The notes under the pieces: generated by a model
What the model was told of the DNA's origin: nothing
What the model saw: the letters and a program-made list of their open reading frames with translations, nothing else
Database searches by the model: none
Program-made: the position numbers and the translations under genes
In this document: in pieces, positions 16,058-23,819 of the stretch
Layout: every line of letters begins with the position of its first letter
How positions within the stretch are numbered: the first letter of the stretch is position 1
DNA from: JBPYFK01 sp051984675
Lineage (GTDB): Bacteria; Actinomycetota; Actinomycetes; Mycobacteriales; Pseudonocardiaceae
Direction of reading: 5' to 3'
Assembly (NCBI GenBank): GCA_051984675.1
Contig: JBPYFK010000104.1
Span: forward strand, 1-38,177
Length of the DNA stretch: 38,177 nt

Positions 16058-16804
16058 TCAGTTCGTCGACCAGTTCACCACGTGGACCGCACGCGCTGGA
16101 GCGGCAACCACCTCCCGGGCAAGGTCCGTCAGGCCCCGCTGGTGTGCCCTGGCGTAGGCACGCAACACGCCGAACGCCTCGTCGGAGGCGAAATTTCCGG
16201 TTCGGGACAGTACCCCTTTCGCCTGCTCGATGACCATCCGACCGTCGACGGCGGCACGCACCCGCTCAGCACGCGATTCATCCAGCGCCGTCGACTGCTG
16301 GTCCAGGCGCAGCGCGGCAACATCAGCCAGAGCCTGGGCCAGCGCGATCCCGTTGGCCGTCAACTGTTCGGGCAGCTCACGCAACACGGTGAGCACACCG
16401 ACCGTCGAGGCACGCAGCCGTACCGGGAACGCGTGTACGACACGGACCCCCAACATCTCGGCCGCAACGACGAACGCTGGCCACCGGGACGCATACGAAC
16501 CAAGGTCGCTCACCGTGATCGGCTCGCCCGTTTCGAGGCACTCCGTACACGGCCCCGGCCGGTAGATCTGGAGGTAGAGCAACTCGACGAACGACTCCTC
16601 TTCGGAGGAAGACGCGGCCAGGCGCGCGTGGCGCGACTCGTCGATCAGCACCAATCCCGCCACGGCGACATCGAGCAGCGCAGCCGCCTGGTTGGCCACC
16701 ACGTGCAGGGCATCGGCCGAGTCGAGGTCCGCCGCCAACAGTTCCGGGCTGTTCGCCACGACCTCGATCAGCGGTGCAGGTGACGGCGGCGGGTTCGCAC
16801 TCAT
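16058..16804 (-). CDS. GAF–ANTAR RNA-binding regulator
   Basis: 248 residues from ATG 16804 (MSANPPPSPAPL); a longer frame from 16861 is possible and the ribosome binding site is weak at both. The GAF domain includes VAVAGLVLIDESRHARLAAS and a paired-Cys motif, RPGPCTECLETGEPITV, that recurs in two other GAF–ANTAR proteins of this window (HASPCTDCFHTAAP and HGPCVQCLNTGH). The C-terminus is a clear ANTAR domain (GRMVIEQAKGVLSRTGNFAS, FGVLRAYARAHQRGLTDLAR). The CxxC in the sensor could bind a metal or report redox state; this is inference. Confidence 0.9.
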   Translation of the reverse strand: MSANPPPSPAPLIEVVANSPELLAADLDSADALHVVANQAAALLDVAVAGLVLIDESRHARLAASSSEEESFVELLYLQIYRPGPCTECLETGEPITVSDLGSYASRWPAFVVAAEMLGVRVVHAFPVRLRASTVGVLTVLRELPEQLTANGIALAQALADVAALRLDQQSTALDESRAERVRAAVDGRMVIEQAKGVLSRTGNFASDEAFGVLRAYARAHQRGLTDLAREVVAAPARAVHVVNWSTN

Positions 16805-17040
16805 CGTTTCGTCACAGTACGTAGTCAGATCATAATCCGCTGCAGCTGGCCATGTCTTCATGGAACCACGAAACAGCCAGTATGAAGCCGCCTTGCCAGG
16901 CCCGATCTTGTCCCGGTCGGGTGAATCCTGCTGCGCGATCTAGCCGATGTCCGGATGCGCCGCGTAGCGTCTTGTCTCCGTTACGTGGGCCCAGACCCCG
17001 CCCTCACCGACGTGACTGACACACACCGAGGGAAGGGTCC

Positions 17041-17325
17041 GTGGACCACACCATCCGTTGGGCGGTGCAGCGCCCCGCACAGGCAAGCAGCACGGCAGTC
17101 CGTCACGCCTACGACCTCACCTCTGGAGCCCACGGCGAGTATGTGGAAGCGCTGTGCGGCGTCCTCTTCGGGGATCTCCCTACTGGCCAGTTCGCGAAGG
17201 AAGACGAATACGCACCGAGCTGCCCGCAATGCCGCCAGCGTGCGTGGCAACATGTGAATCCCGGAGTTCCGTATCCGGGTCTGGCTTCGTTACACGGGGT
17301 GAAGCGGAGGCAGGAGGACGATTGA
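17041..17325 (+). CDS. Small zinc-binding-like hypothetical protein
   Basis: 94 residues from GTG 17041, with GGAAGG about seven bases upstream. It contains a spaced Cys/His set: ALCGVLFGDLPTG, then SCPQCRQRAWQHV. This is a short knuckle-type pattern like small actinobacterial Cys-rich proteins. The N-terminal HTIRWAVQRPAQASSTAVRH has no known motif. It ends 20 bp before the convergent gene at 17346. Family not identified. Confidence 0.6.
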   Translation: MDHTIRWAVQRPAQASSTAVRHAYDLTSGAHGEYVEALCGVLFGDLPTGQFAKEDEYAPSCPQCRQRAWQHVNPGVPYPGLASLHGVKRRQEDD

Positions 17326-17345
17326 GCAGCGCTGCCGCAACGGAC

Positions 17346-17603
17346 TCAGGCACTCTGCTGATACAGACCCAAGCAGTGTCGCACGTTCCGGTTCGCGTCG
17401 ATGAGGATCGAGTCCAGCGCGTTCAGCGTAGCAACGATCACCCGTTCGCTGTGCGCGGAAAACTGGCCATCGGAGCCGACGACGGCAGCGAGTCGCTCAA
17501 TGTCCCGCGTCAGGAAACCCAACGTTTGCAGGACATTGTCGAGGGCCAACGTGCTCACGGACCGCCCGGGCGTTTCCACCCGGGGTTCAGGAGTGCCATT
17601 CAT
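17346..17603 (-). CDS. Small helical hypothetical protein
   Basis: 85 residues, largely predicted helical (TLALDNVLQTLGFLTRDIER, SERVIVATLNALDSILIDAN), with no membrane segment. AAGGGAG lies about ten bases upstream of ATG 17603. No family recognised. The gene is convergent with the Cys-rich small gene and divergent from the gene at 17882. Confidence 0.5.
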   Translation of the reverse strand: MNGTPEPRVETPGRSVSTLALDNVLQTLGFLTRDIERLAAVVGSDGQFSAHSERVIVATLNALDSILIDANRNVRHCLGLYQQSA

Positions 17604-17680
17604 CGTGCTCGGGCTCCCTTACGTCCAAGGTCCAGGGACTGTCAGGAAACGAACTGCTGGAGTCGTCACCAGCATCAACG

Positions 17681-17699
17681 CCCAGTACGGCGTACTGGG
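17681..17699. promoter_or_regulatory. Perfect 19-bp palindrome
   Basis: CCCAGTACG, one central base, CGTACTGGG, in the 278-bp gap between two divergent small genes. The near-zero loop makes it a DNA dyad (operator) rather than an RNA hairpin. Regulator unknown. Confidence 0.45.
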
Positions 17700-17881
17700 A
17701 CCAGGCTAGGCTGCCTGACCGCCCCTGCGGCCAGAGGCTTTCGCCCCGGTCGCCGTTCCATAATCCCGACTCGGGTGCCGGGCTTTCCCATCCAGGCGGA
17801 TGGTCGTATGTTCAAGTAAGCGGTCCCAGACCCCGGCTGCTGCTCGGTACCACTACCCGCACCGGGAGGGGCGCGATCGCG

Positions 17882-18166
17882 ATGGACTCGTCTTCTGAAC
17901 TCGAAGATGATCTTTTTCGCGCGGAGGTACAGGACTGGGTCCGGTGGAAGATCTGTCACACGTATGACGGATTGAATTCCATGCTGCCCGAGCACACCGA
18001 CCAGAGGGCAGATCGGGTGCGCGAGCACCTGGAAGTGCTGCGCAAGCCTCTGAGCGGCCTCGAACTCGATGACAACGACCACGCGGTGCTCACGTGGCTT
18101 GCCGACCACGACGCGGCCGTGGTGAGCGCGATCGCCAGTCTGATGCAGCGTGCCCGCACCGCCTGA
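17882..18166 (+). CDS. Small acidic hypothetical protein
   Basis: 94 residues, acidic N-terminus (MDSSSELEDDLFRAEVQDWV), helical body (DQRADRVREHLEVLRKPLSG, TWLADHDAAVVSAIASLMQR), no signal or membrane segment. GGGAGG lies 12 bases upstream of the ATG, a slightly long spacing. No family recognised. The perfect palindrome at 17681–17699 lies in its upstream region. Confidence 0.55.
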   Translation: MDSSSELEDDLFRAEVQDWVRWKICHTYDGLNSMLPEHTDQRADRVREHLEVLRKPLSGLELDDNDHAVLTWLADHDAAVVSAIASLMQRARTA

Positions 18167-18282
18167 CCACGAGACGCGGGCTCAGCGCCAACGCCGTGCG
18201 CATGGAGCGAGCGGAGCTCACGACCACCAACCCTTGTTCGAGGCGTGAGCTGCTCGTGACGTAGCCCGTCTACGCTTTCCGC

Positions 18283-18831
18283 ATGCGTAATATCGGAACG
18301 CACGCGTTCTGTTTCACAGCGAGCCTGCTCACAGCCCTGACGCTCGGCGCGTGTGCGGCGCACGACGACACGTCCGGCATGAACATGAACACCATGCCCG
18401 GGATGAGCATGGGTGATCCTTCCGCCCCGCCCGCGTACAAAGTGGCTGGTGCGCGGCTGCGGACGGGCCGCCTCACCCTGCTGAAGACCCGCCCACCGGG
18501 CCTCGACGACGCGGCCGGAACCGCGTGGTTGGCCACGCATCCTGGTGGCACCACGGTCACCGTCGAGATGGTGGGGCTCAAGCCGGGCGACAACTACCGC
18601 GTTCACCTGCACGCCCAGCCCTGCTCCCAAGACAACGGCGGACCGCACTTCAAGTTCGACCCCCACGGGCCGGCAATGCCCCCGAACGAGGTGCACCTCG
18701 CCTTCACCGCGGACCAGACCGGGCACGGCTTCATGACCGTCACCAATCAGCAGGCCGCCGACGGCGCCAAGTCCATTGTGGTGCACCCGGAGATCGCGCC
18801 GGACAACCGGATCGCATGCGCCGATTTCTGA
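18283..18831 (+). CDS. SOD-like (Cu/Zn superoxide dismutase fold) lipoprotein
   Basis: 182 residues. The signal peptide ends at a lipobox (LTLGAC, Cys near 24), followed by a Met-rich segment (GMNMNTMPGMSMGD) typical of Cu(I)-binding exporters. The mature domain has HLHAQPCSQDNGGPHFKFDP, which matches the HxH, Cys and GPHF core of Cu/Zn SOD, and a late IVVHPE. The GDLGN-type stretch of catalytic SODs that supplies the zinc Asp is not visible, so it may be a copper-binding SOD-fold protein and not a dismutase. Its 3' end overlaps the copC start by 16 bp, so coupling is likely. Confidence 0.8.
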   Translation: MRNIGTHAFCFTASLLTALTLGACAAHDDTSGMNMNTMPGMSMGDPSAPPAYKVAGARLRTGRLTLLKTRPPGLDDAAGTAWLATHPGGTTVTVEMVGLKPGDNYRVHLHAQPCSQDNGGPHFKFDPHGPAMPPNEVHLAFTADQTGHGFMTVTNQQAADGAKSIVVHPEIAPDNRIACADF

Positions 18832-19343
18832 TCAGCACCGCCTGCGCGGTTCTGATCGCGGTCGCTGCGCAGGGAACCGCGTACGGGCACGGCAGCATCC
18901 TGCGGGCCACCCCCGGCCCCGGGGATGCTGCCCAACCCGGTGTTGACCGTCTTGAGATGGAATTCACCACGCCCCTGCTGCGCTCCGGGCCGAGCCAGGT
19001 CGACGTTGTTGACAGCCAGAACAACCACCGCATCGTCGCCAGCGACATCGTGATCGCCGACAACAGGCTCACCGCGCGTATCCGGCCACTCGAACCCGGC
19101 GTCTACCTGGCCCGCTACACCGTGACCACCAACGACGGGCATCCGGCCGATGGCGGCTACTTCTTCAGCGTGCAGTCCCGCTCTCCCAGCCCCGGCGCGG
19201 CCAGCGGAGGACAGTCCACTGGCTCGGGGACCAGGGGCATCTGGGACAGCGTCACGCTGCTGGTCGCGGGTGGCATCGCACTCCAGGTAGTGCTGCTGTT
19301 GATCGCCGTCGGAGTATTGCTACGCAACATCCGAAAATGGTAG
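18816..19343 (+). CDS. CopC-domain copper resistance protein with a C-terminal anchor
   Basis: 175 residues. After signal cleavage (GTAYG|HGS) the mature N-terminus begins with His, the classic Cu(II) brace of CopC, followed by SILRATPGPGDAAQPGVDRL. A second metal His is plausible in NDGHPADGGYFFSV, which matches the CopC DGHxxxG motif. A Ser/Gly-rich linker leads to a C-terminal helix (VTLLVAGGIALQVVLLLIAV). The ATG lies inside the SOD-like gene in another frame, giving a 16-bp overlap. The two form a periplasm-side copper unit. No CopD is adjacent. Confidence 0.88.
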   Translation: MRRFLISTACAVLIAVAAQGTAYGHGSILRATPGPGDAAQPGVDRLEMEFTTPLLRSGPSQVDVVDSQNNHRIVASDIVIADNRLTARIRPLEPGVYLARYTVTTNDGHPADGGYFFSVQSRSPSPGAASGGQSTGSGTRGIWDSVTLLVAGGIALQVVLLLIAVGVLLRNIRKW

Positions 19344-19368
19344 TCAGCAATGCGGTCAGGAACTCCTC

Positions 19369-20016
19369 CTAACCGGCCTTGACGGTCTGAATGACGGCGG
19401 CAGCGACCGTCTGCGCGCGTGGGCACGGGTCCGAATGGTCCGGGGCTGCGCTGATCGCACCAGCCCCCATGCCGCCCGCCAACGCCACGTTGACGTTGAG
19501 GACCGTGTCGTTGGCGACGCCCACCGCGACCGAGCAGAAGCCATGATCCCGCTGATCCTCGGGTATCGCGTTGACGGCCGGATAGCCCTCGATGTCAGGC
19601 AGCGCCCGCAGATACCCGAAGTTGCTCTTGTGATCGAAGATGTCGGCGAGCCCCCGACCTCGGTTGAACGTCAGGGTCAAGAACATCTTCGAGGGGCCCT
19701 CCCGGTCGCGCCATACGCAGTCCAGCTGTTGCCCGCGCGAAGACGGCTGCCCGGGCACACCCACGTTGAGCTGATGCAACTTGTCCTCGTTGAGCGCGAG
19801 GCAGGGTGCCTGCTGGAACTTGGTGACCGCCAAGGGGTCCGTCACCGCCGGAGCAACGGCCGGTACTGGCGCGCCGAAGGCGGGCGGGAAGGAATGCGAG
19901 TGTCCCGACGCGGCAGCGGAGGTATGCGAGTGCTCGGACGAAGCGGGCCCCGAACACCCGGTCAATGCGAGCAGGGCCCCGACAGACACCACCACCGACA
20001 TCGTGTTCGTCCGCAT
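19369..20016 (-). CDS. DUF3558 family lipoprotein
   Basis: 215 residues with a lipobox LALTGC (Cys near 21), a His-rich segment (EHSHTSAAASGHSHSF), then the DUF3558 body: APCLALNEDKLHQLNVG, CVWRDREGPSKMFLTLT and GFCSVAVGVAND with paired cysteines. DUF3558 lipoproteins are exported actinobacterial proteins of unknown function. A GAGAGAGGG run precedes the ATG. It is convergent with copC, with 25 bp between stops. The His-rich linker and its place beside the copper genes suggest metal binding, which is inference. Confidence 0.88.
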   Translation of the reverse strand: MRTNTMSVVVSVGALLALTGCSGPASSEHSHTSAAASGHSHSFPPAFGAPVPAVAPAVTDPLAVTKFQQAPCLALNEDKLHQLNVGVPGQPSSRGQQLDCVWRDREGPSKMFLTLTFNRGRGLADIFDHKSNFGYLRALPDIEGYPAVNAIPEDQRDHGFCSVAVGVANDTVLNVNVALAGGMGAGAISAAPDHSDPCPRAQTVAAAVIQTVKAG

Positions 20017-20111
20017 CGTGCGCGCCCTCTCTCGTCGATGATCGAGCCGAGCCGGTTTGCGGCTCGCGTCTCACTCGTCCGTACGCGCGAGACCCGCGCG
20101 GGGTTCAGTGC

Positions 20112-20822
20112 TCACGCCGCCGGGTTTGGTGTGACTCGGCGGGGCCGCGTACGGGGCAGCAGGAAGCTCGCCACGATGAGCCACAGGACTCCGCCGAAGC
20201 GAAGGACGGGCAGCGTCACGTCCAGGGCCGGCGTGAGCAGGGTGGCCGTGGACAGCATGCCGATCGCGGCGACGACGAGTCCGGTCCAGGCCAGCGGTCG
20301 CGGCAGGAACCGCAGGATCAGCGACGGCACGGCCACACCTGCCATGAGCAGCGCGAACGGCACCGCATAGCCCGCCGCACCCAAGGCGAACCCGAGGTCG
20401 GCGAGCACCCGGGCCAGCGCCGGGTCGGTCAGTTCGGCGGTCTGCGACCGCACCCAGGTGAGCAATCCCAGTAGGGACACCGAGCCGGCTGCCAGCAGGC
20501 CCCCGGCAAAGCCGATCGCGGTCCCCGGGGCCGTCACGCCCAGTTGGCGCAGGCGCCGGTAGGCGGTGGCGGCCCAGAGCGCCAGCGGCACCGCGGAGCC
20601 GAACCAGAAGAACGACGCGAGCTGCAAGGCACCGGAGTGGCTGCGCTGGTAGGCGAGGACCGCTTCCGCCGCAGCCGATGGCTGCGGCGTACCTGCCGAG
20701 GTCACGACTCCGGCCAGCATCAAGGCGGCATAGACCAGCGCCAGCACCGAGAGCGGTGGGCCGCCCTGCGGTGCGCGGCGGGTGGGGCGCGAGGTCTCAG
20801 CGGGAGCGGTGGGTGTGGTCAT
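20112..20822 (-). CDS. Multi-pass membrane protein next to a MarR regulator
   Basis: 236 residues with about six hydrophobic helices (SVLALVYAALMLAGVVTS, AIGFAGGLLAAGSVSLLGLL, ALGAAGYAVPFALLMAGVAV, WTGLVVAAIGMLSTATLL, VLRFGGVLWLIVASFLL) and an Arg/Pro-rich N-terminus. It resembles DUF4386-like membrane proteins but I am not certain of the family. It is divergent from a MarR gene with repeated TTAC/GTAA elements in the 101-bp gap, so it is the likely MarR target. Confidence 0.7.
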   Translation of the reverse strand: MTTPTAPAETSRPTRRAPQGGPPLSVLALVYAALMLAGVVTSAGTPQPSAAAEAVLAYQRSHSGALQLASFFWFGSAVPLALWAATAYRRLRQLGVTAPGTAIGFAGGLLAAGSVSLLGLLTWVRSQTAELTDPALARVLADLGFALGAAGYAVPFALLMAGVAVPSLILRFLPRPLAWTGLVVAAIGMLSTATLLTPALDVTLPVLRFGGVLWLIVASFLLPRTRPRRVTPNPAA

Positions 20823-20847
20823 CAGGACCTCCGAGGTAGGAGCAATT

Positions 20848-20895
20848 CATTACCGGCTAATCCATTACCTGACAGATATGATTTACTTGCTGTAA
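20848..20895. promoter_or_regulatory. Clustered CATTACC/GTAA elements, candidate MarR operator
   Basis: CATTACC occurs at 20848–20854 and 20863–20869, a 15-bp period, and a dyad TTAC-ttgct-GTAA spans 20883–20895. All lie in the AT-rich 101-bp gap between the divergent membrane protein and MarR genes. Confidence 0.55.
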
Positions 20896-20923
20896 TGATT
20901 TGTCAACGTATATCGTGTCGCCC

Positions 20924-21412
20924 ATGGAGGAGAGGGACACGAAGGCGCCGGTGGGGCAGACGGCGTTCCTGCTCGCGCAGATCGGGGCACATGCCGCCGA
21001 ACGGTTCACGGAGCGCATCAGCGACTTGGACCTGACGCCGCCCCAGGCCGGCGTGCTGCGGGCCATCGCCGCCGAGCCAGGCCGCAGTCAGCAGGCGCTG
21101 GCCACCCAGCTCGGCACGCCCGCGACGCGGCTGGTCGCGTTGCTTGACTCACTGCAGCAGCGCGACCTCATCGAGCGGCGCCGCAACCCCCAGGATCGGC
21201 GCCTGCACGCCCTCCACCTCACCGATGCGGGCCAGCGATTCCTCGGGCAACTCGGCCGCACCGCCAGCGCCCACGGACGCGACCTGCTCGCACCGCTCGA
21301 CGACGCCGAATGCCAGCAACTTCACACGCTGCTGGCCCGGATCGCCGCCCACCACGAACTGACTCCGGGCGTTCACCCCGGCTACCGCACGCTGGACTCC
21401 GTGGCCCCGTGA
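20924..21412 (+). CDS. MarR family transcriptional regulator
   Basis: 162 residues from ATG 20924 (MEERDTKAPVGQ); a TTG at 20900 is rejected. The winged helix is clear: LTPPQAGVLRAIAAEPGRSQ, QALATQLGTPATRLVALLDS (recognition helix), then the wing with the family signature DLIERRRNPQDRRLHALHLT. MarR proteins are dimeric repressors relieved by small phenolic or oxidant ligands. It is divergent from the membrane-protein gene. Confidence 0.93.
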   Translation: MEERDTKAPVGQTAFLLAQIGAHAAERFTERISDLDLTPPQAGVLRAIAAEPGRSQQALATQLGTPATRLVALLDSLQQRDLIERRRNPQDRRLHALHLTDAGQRFLGQLGRTASAHGRDLLAPLDDAECQQLHTLLARIAAHHELTPGVHPGYRTLDSVAP

Positions 21413-21507
21413 ACGAAGTCCGGGGCCTGACCACCGCCGCCGTCGCCGTCAGCCTCCTCTCCCTTACCTGAGCAAGCCCGCAGACCTGGATCGCCGAAGG
21501 GGGCACT

Positions 21508-21942
21508 GTGACGCGAGCTAGCGTTGGCCTTATGGATCAAGCACGCCAGGTTGTGAGTTCCGGGTCGCCCTTCGAATCTCGGATCGGTTTCTCGCGCGCG
21601 GCGCGGGTGGGGCGACACGTCGCCGTGGCGGGCACCGCCGCGATCGGCGACGACGGTTCCGTCGTCGGCCCCGGCGACGTGTACGCCCAGACGGTGCGGT
21701 GCCTCGACATCGCCGAGCAGGCTCTGCGGGCAGCTGATGCGTCGATCACCGACGTCATTCGCACGCGCGTCATGCTCACGGACGCGACCCGCTGGGAGGA
21801 AGCAGCTCGGGCGCACGGCGAGCGGTTCGCTGGCATCCAGCCCGCCTGCACGTTCGTCGAGGTCTCCAGGTTCATCGACCCCGAGTGGCTCGTCGAAATC
21901 GAACTGGACGCCGTAGTGATGGACGACGCCACGGCCGGATAA
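21508..21942 (+). CDS. RidA/YjgF-like protein lacking the key arginine
   Basis: 144 residues from GTG 21508, chosen because AAGGGGG lies about five bases upstream; ATG 21532 is an alternative. The fold signature is good: VAVAGTAAIGDDGSVVGPGD, DVYAQTVRCLDIAEQALRAA, DVIRTRVMLTD and ACTFVEVSRFIDPEWLVEIE. In RidA proper the segment reads P-A-R-S/T-x-V-E-V and the Arg binds the imine carboxylate; here that residue is Cys. It is therefore probably not a 2-aminoacrylate deaminase but one of the Arg-lacking Rid subfamilies of unknown role. Confidence 0.88.
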   Translation: MTRASVGLMDQARQVVSSGSPFESRIGFSRAARVGRHVAVAGTAAIGDDGSVVGPGDVYAQTVRCLDIAEQALRAADASITDVIRTRVMLTDATRWEEAARAHGERFAGIQPACTFVEVSRFIDPEWLVEIELDAVVMDDATAG

Positions 21943-22181
21943 CCCAAGTCGCGCTGACCGCGAGGCTTATCCGGACGGACCAGTAGGGAAGTCAACGATG
22001 GGCGACGCCACAAGTCCGTGCGAAGATCATTGCTGAGTTCGCGCGAATCAGGGGAAATCTGGAGGCACGTTCAAGGTATTTGATATGGCACAGCGGCCCA
22101 TCACGTCGGAGTTGGGGCCTCAAATCTGATCTTTGGCGCTTTGATCAAAGGTCTGTCAGGCCCAGCTTGTCTGCGACTGAC

Positions 22182-22817
22182 CTACGAGCTGTGTCCGTCC
22201 GGGGACTGCTCGACGCCGGTCTGGGCTGTCGAGTTCGCTGGCTTGTGGGCGAGGGCGTGAGCGAATTCGGCGCGGAGTTGTTCAACGAGCCGAGCGTTCT
22301 CCGCACGCAGGTCACGGATGGTGACATCGCGGGAGTCGTCGTTGAGGGTGACGACGATGCTGCCGCCGGGACTCAGGGTCGCTTCCTTGATCTCGCTGAT
22401 GTGATCGGCACCTTGTTGGCGGCACGCGGCCACGACATCGCCCCGGCGAAGCCCGAGCCGACGCAACACGCCGGTCACGAGTTGGCCATCCTTGACCAAG
22501 ACGGTTGGGGAACCCTCGAAGACGTGGGTGAGACGTGGGTAGCGATTGCTCAGGCGCACCACGCCCGCATTTATCGCGATCAGTACAGCCGCGCCGAGCA
22601 GACCGCCGGAGAGGCTGTTGTCGTTGCCGATCACTGCGTTTTGCACCACGTTGGATAGCAGCAACATCACAACGAGGTCGAAGCTGTTGAGCTGAGCTAG
22701 GTCACGTTTGCCACCCAGACGGAGCAAAACCGCCAAGCCGCCGTAGACGAGCACAGTGCGCAGCACCTTCTCGATCAGCGGTATCTGCACCTGCCACAGA
22801 TCGGTCCACACCGACAT
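22182..22817 (-). CDS. DUF421 (YetF-like) membrane protein
   Basis: 211 residues from ATG 22817, with GGAAGGGAAG upstream. Three N-terminal helices (VLRTVLVYGGLAVLLRLGGK; LVVMLLLSNVVQNAVIG; LLGAAVLIAINAGVVRLSN) lead into the conserved cytoplasmic domain (VFEGSPTVLVKDGQLVTGVL, LRRGDVVAACRQQGADHISE, EATLSPGGSIVVTL). DUF421 proteins are widespread membrane proteins, in Bacillus linked to spore and stress physiology, with no known activity. A coiled-coil tail (LRAENARLVEQLRAEFAHAL) is added at the C-terminus. Confidence 0.92.
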   Translation of the reverse strand: MSVWTDLWQVQIPLIEKVLRTVLVYGGLAVLLRLGGKRDLAQLNSFDLVVMLLLSNVVQNAVIGNDNSLSGGLLGAAVLIAINAGVVRLSNRYPRLTHVFEGSPTVLVKDGQLVTGVLRRLGLRRGDVVAACRQQGADHISEIKEATLSPGGSIVVTLNDDSRDVTIRDLRAENARLVEQLRAEFAHALAHKPANSTAQTGVEQSPDGHSS

Positions 22818-23109
22818 GGTCACTTCCCTTCCTTCTGCTCGGCTGACCGGCCGAGCCTGCCACAACCTCAATGCTCACCCAGGCCGCTCCTGACGCTGTT
22901 GGTGGGTATTGGCCTGTGGCGGCGCGACGCTTCGGACGTAGCAAATACACGCGATTGCATGGAGGACACACCCGAGCAGGTTTACTCGGACTGTCTGAGG
23001 TGGACCGACCACGATGGCACACACGATTTTCGCGATCGTGTAGAACACTCCACACAGTCAATGGCGGAGGTGTGTGGCTGGTCCCTCCATCGTCGTCGCG
23101 GATCTGTCG

Positions 23110-23355
23110 TCACGCTTGATGTACGGACGGCGACGCTCGGTAGGCAGGTACGGTTCGCTGCCAAGGCGATGGCCGCAACACGGGGAGGACCGATGGGCGG
23201 GGACTGGTCGGGCCGCGGGAGGGGTGTCCTTTGCCGGATCCTCGGCACCGACTCAGGGGCCACCCAACGGCGCACCGGTGCAGGGCAACTCCGACAATGG
23301 CATCCCCTGCGTGAACTAAACCGACCAGGTCCACCACCGTCCCGCAGCCTCGTGC
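23110..23355 (+). pseudogene. Collapsed copy of an LCP (LytR-CpsA-Psr) gene
   Basis: This stretch matches the LCP gene at 34747–36111 in two joined pieces. Its first part matches that gene's upstream region and first codons, including the GGGGAGG ribosome binding site and MxGDWSGRGRG. At about 23226 it jumps to the last 30 or so codons (SFAGSSAPTQGPPNGAPVQG to the stop at 23319). Everything between, roughly 1.2 kb, is deleted and the junction shifts the frame, so no LCP domain remains. Similarity continues a short way past the stop (GTCCCGCA-CCTC). It is an inverted, paralogous remnant; its leader could still be transcribed. Confidence 0.88.
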
Positions 23356-23574
23356 ACGGGCGCGCGCGCTTCGACGCTGTCCGGCGTCCAGGACGAGCGG
23401 CGCGCGAGCCCTCCGACGGACGCAGGTCGGACCGGCCCCTCATGGGCCTGTTCCAAGCCGACGAAGGTCAGGAAGCATCCTGACCCGCTTCGAGTGTCCG
23501 GCGGCATCAGGCGACCGGCTGGCGGACGCGCCAGGCACAGAAGTCGATGCTTGTTGACAGGTTGTGTGGTGGGG

Positions 23575-23735
23575 TGCCTAATCGGTGAGGCGCCTATTTG
23601 GATAGGTGCGATTGAGTTTATGACCTCGAGAGACGTTCCGAGTCCTGACGGGTCTCCCCGGGCTAAGGGGTGATCTCAAATGGCGTCCTGGCCCTTGTCC
23701 GGGACTGCCGCGGAGTGCTACAAGCTGACGAGGGG
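23575..23735 (+). ncRNA. M-box (ykoK leader) Mg2+ riboswitch
   Basis: Conserved M-box blocks recur in the expected order: GGTGAGGCGCCTAT (23584–23597; consensus AGGUGAGGCUCCUAU), CGAGAGACG (23627–23635), GGTGATCTCAAATGGCG (23669–23685), CTTGTCC…CTGCC (23694–23708) and GTGCTACAAGCT (23715–23726; consensus GUGCUAAAGCU). The M-box binds several Mg2+ ions and shuts off Mg2+ transporter expression when Mg2+ is plentiful. Boundaries are approximate; I did not fold it. Downstream, CACCTCC (23762–23768) can pair with the GGAGGTG of the leader ORF's ribosome binding site (23809–23815), a plausible translational expression platform. No T-tract terminator is seen. It lies 450 bp before an NRAMP-like transporter gene. 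Confidence 0.85.
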
Positions 23736-23819
23736 TGTCTACAAGATCATGACCGTGTGGGCACCTCCCGCGGGAACGTGACCGGTGGCACGTGGTCTCT
23801 GGCGGTGAGGAGGTGAGTG

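Noticed and set aside
23191..23483. A functional small protein starting at MGGDWSGRGRG
   Set aside because: It has the LCP ribosome binding site, but after the deletion junction the frame is shifted relative to the LCP C-terminus and encodes only Arg/Pro-rich antisense-like sequence.
23554..23559. TTGACA as the −35 box of the riboswitch promoter
   Set aside because: A −10 at normal spacing would place the transcription start inside the first conserved M-box block, truncating it.
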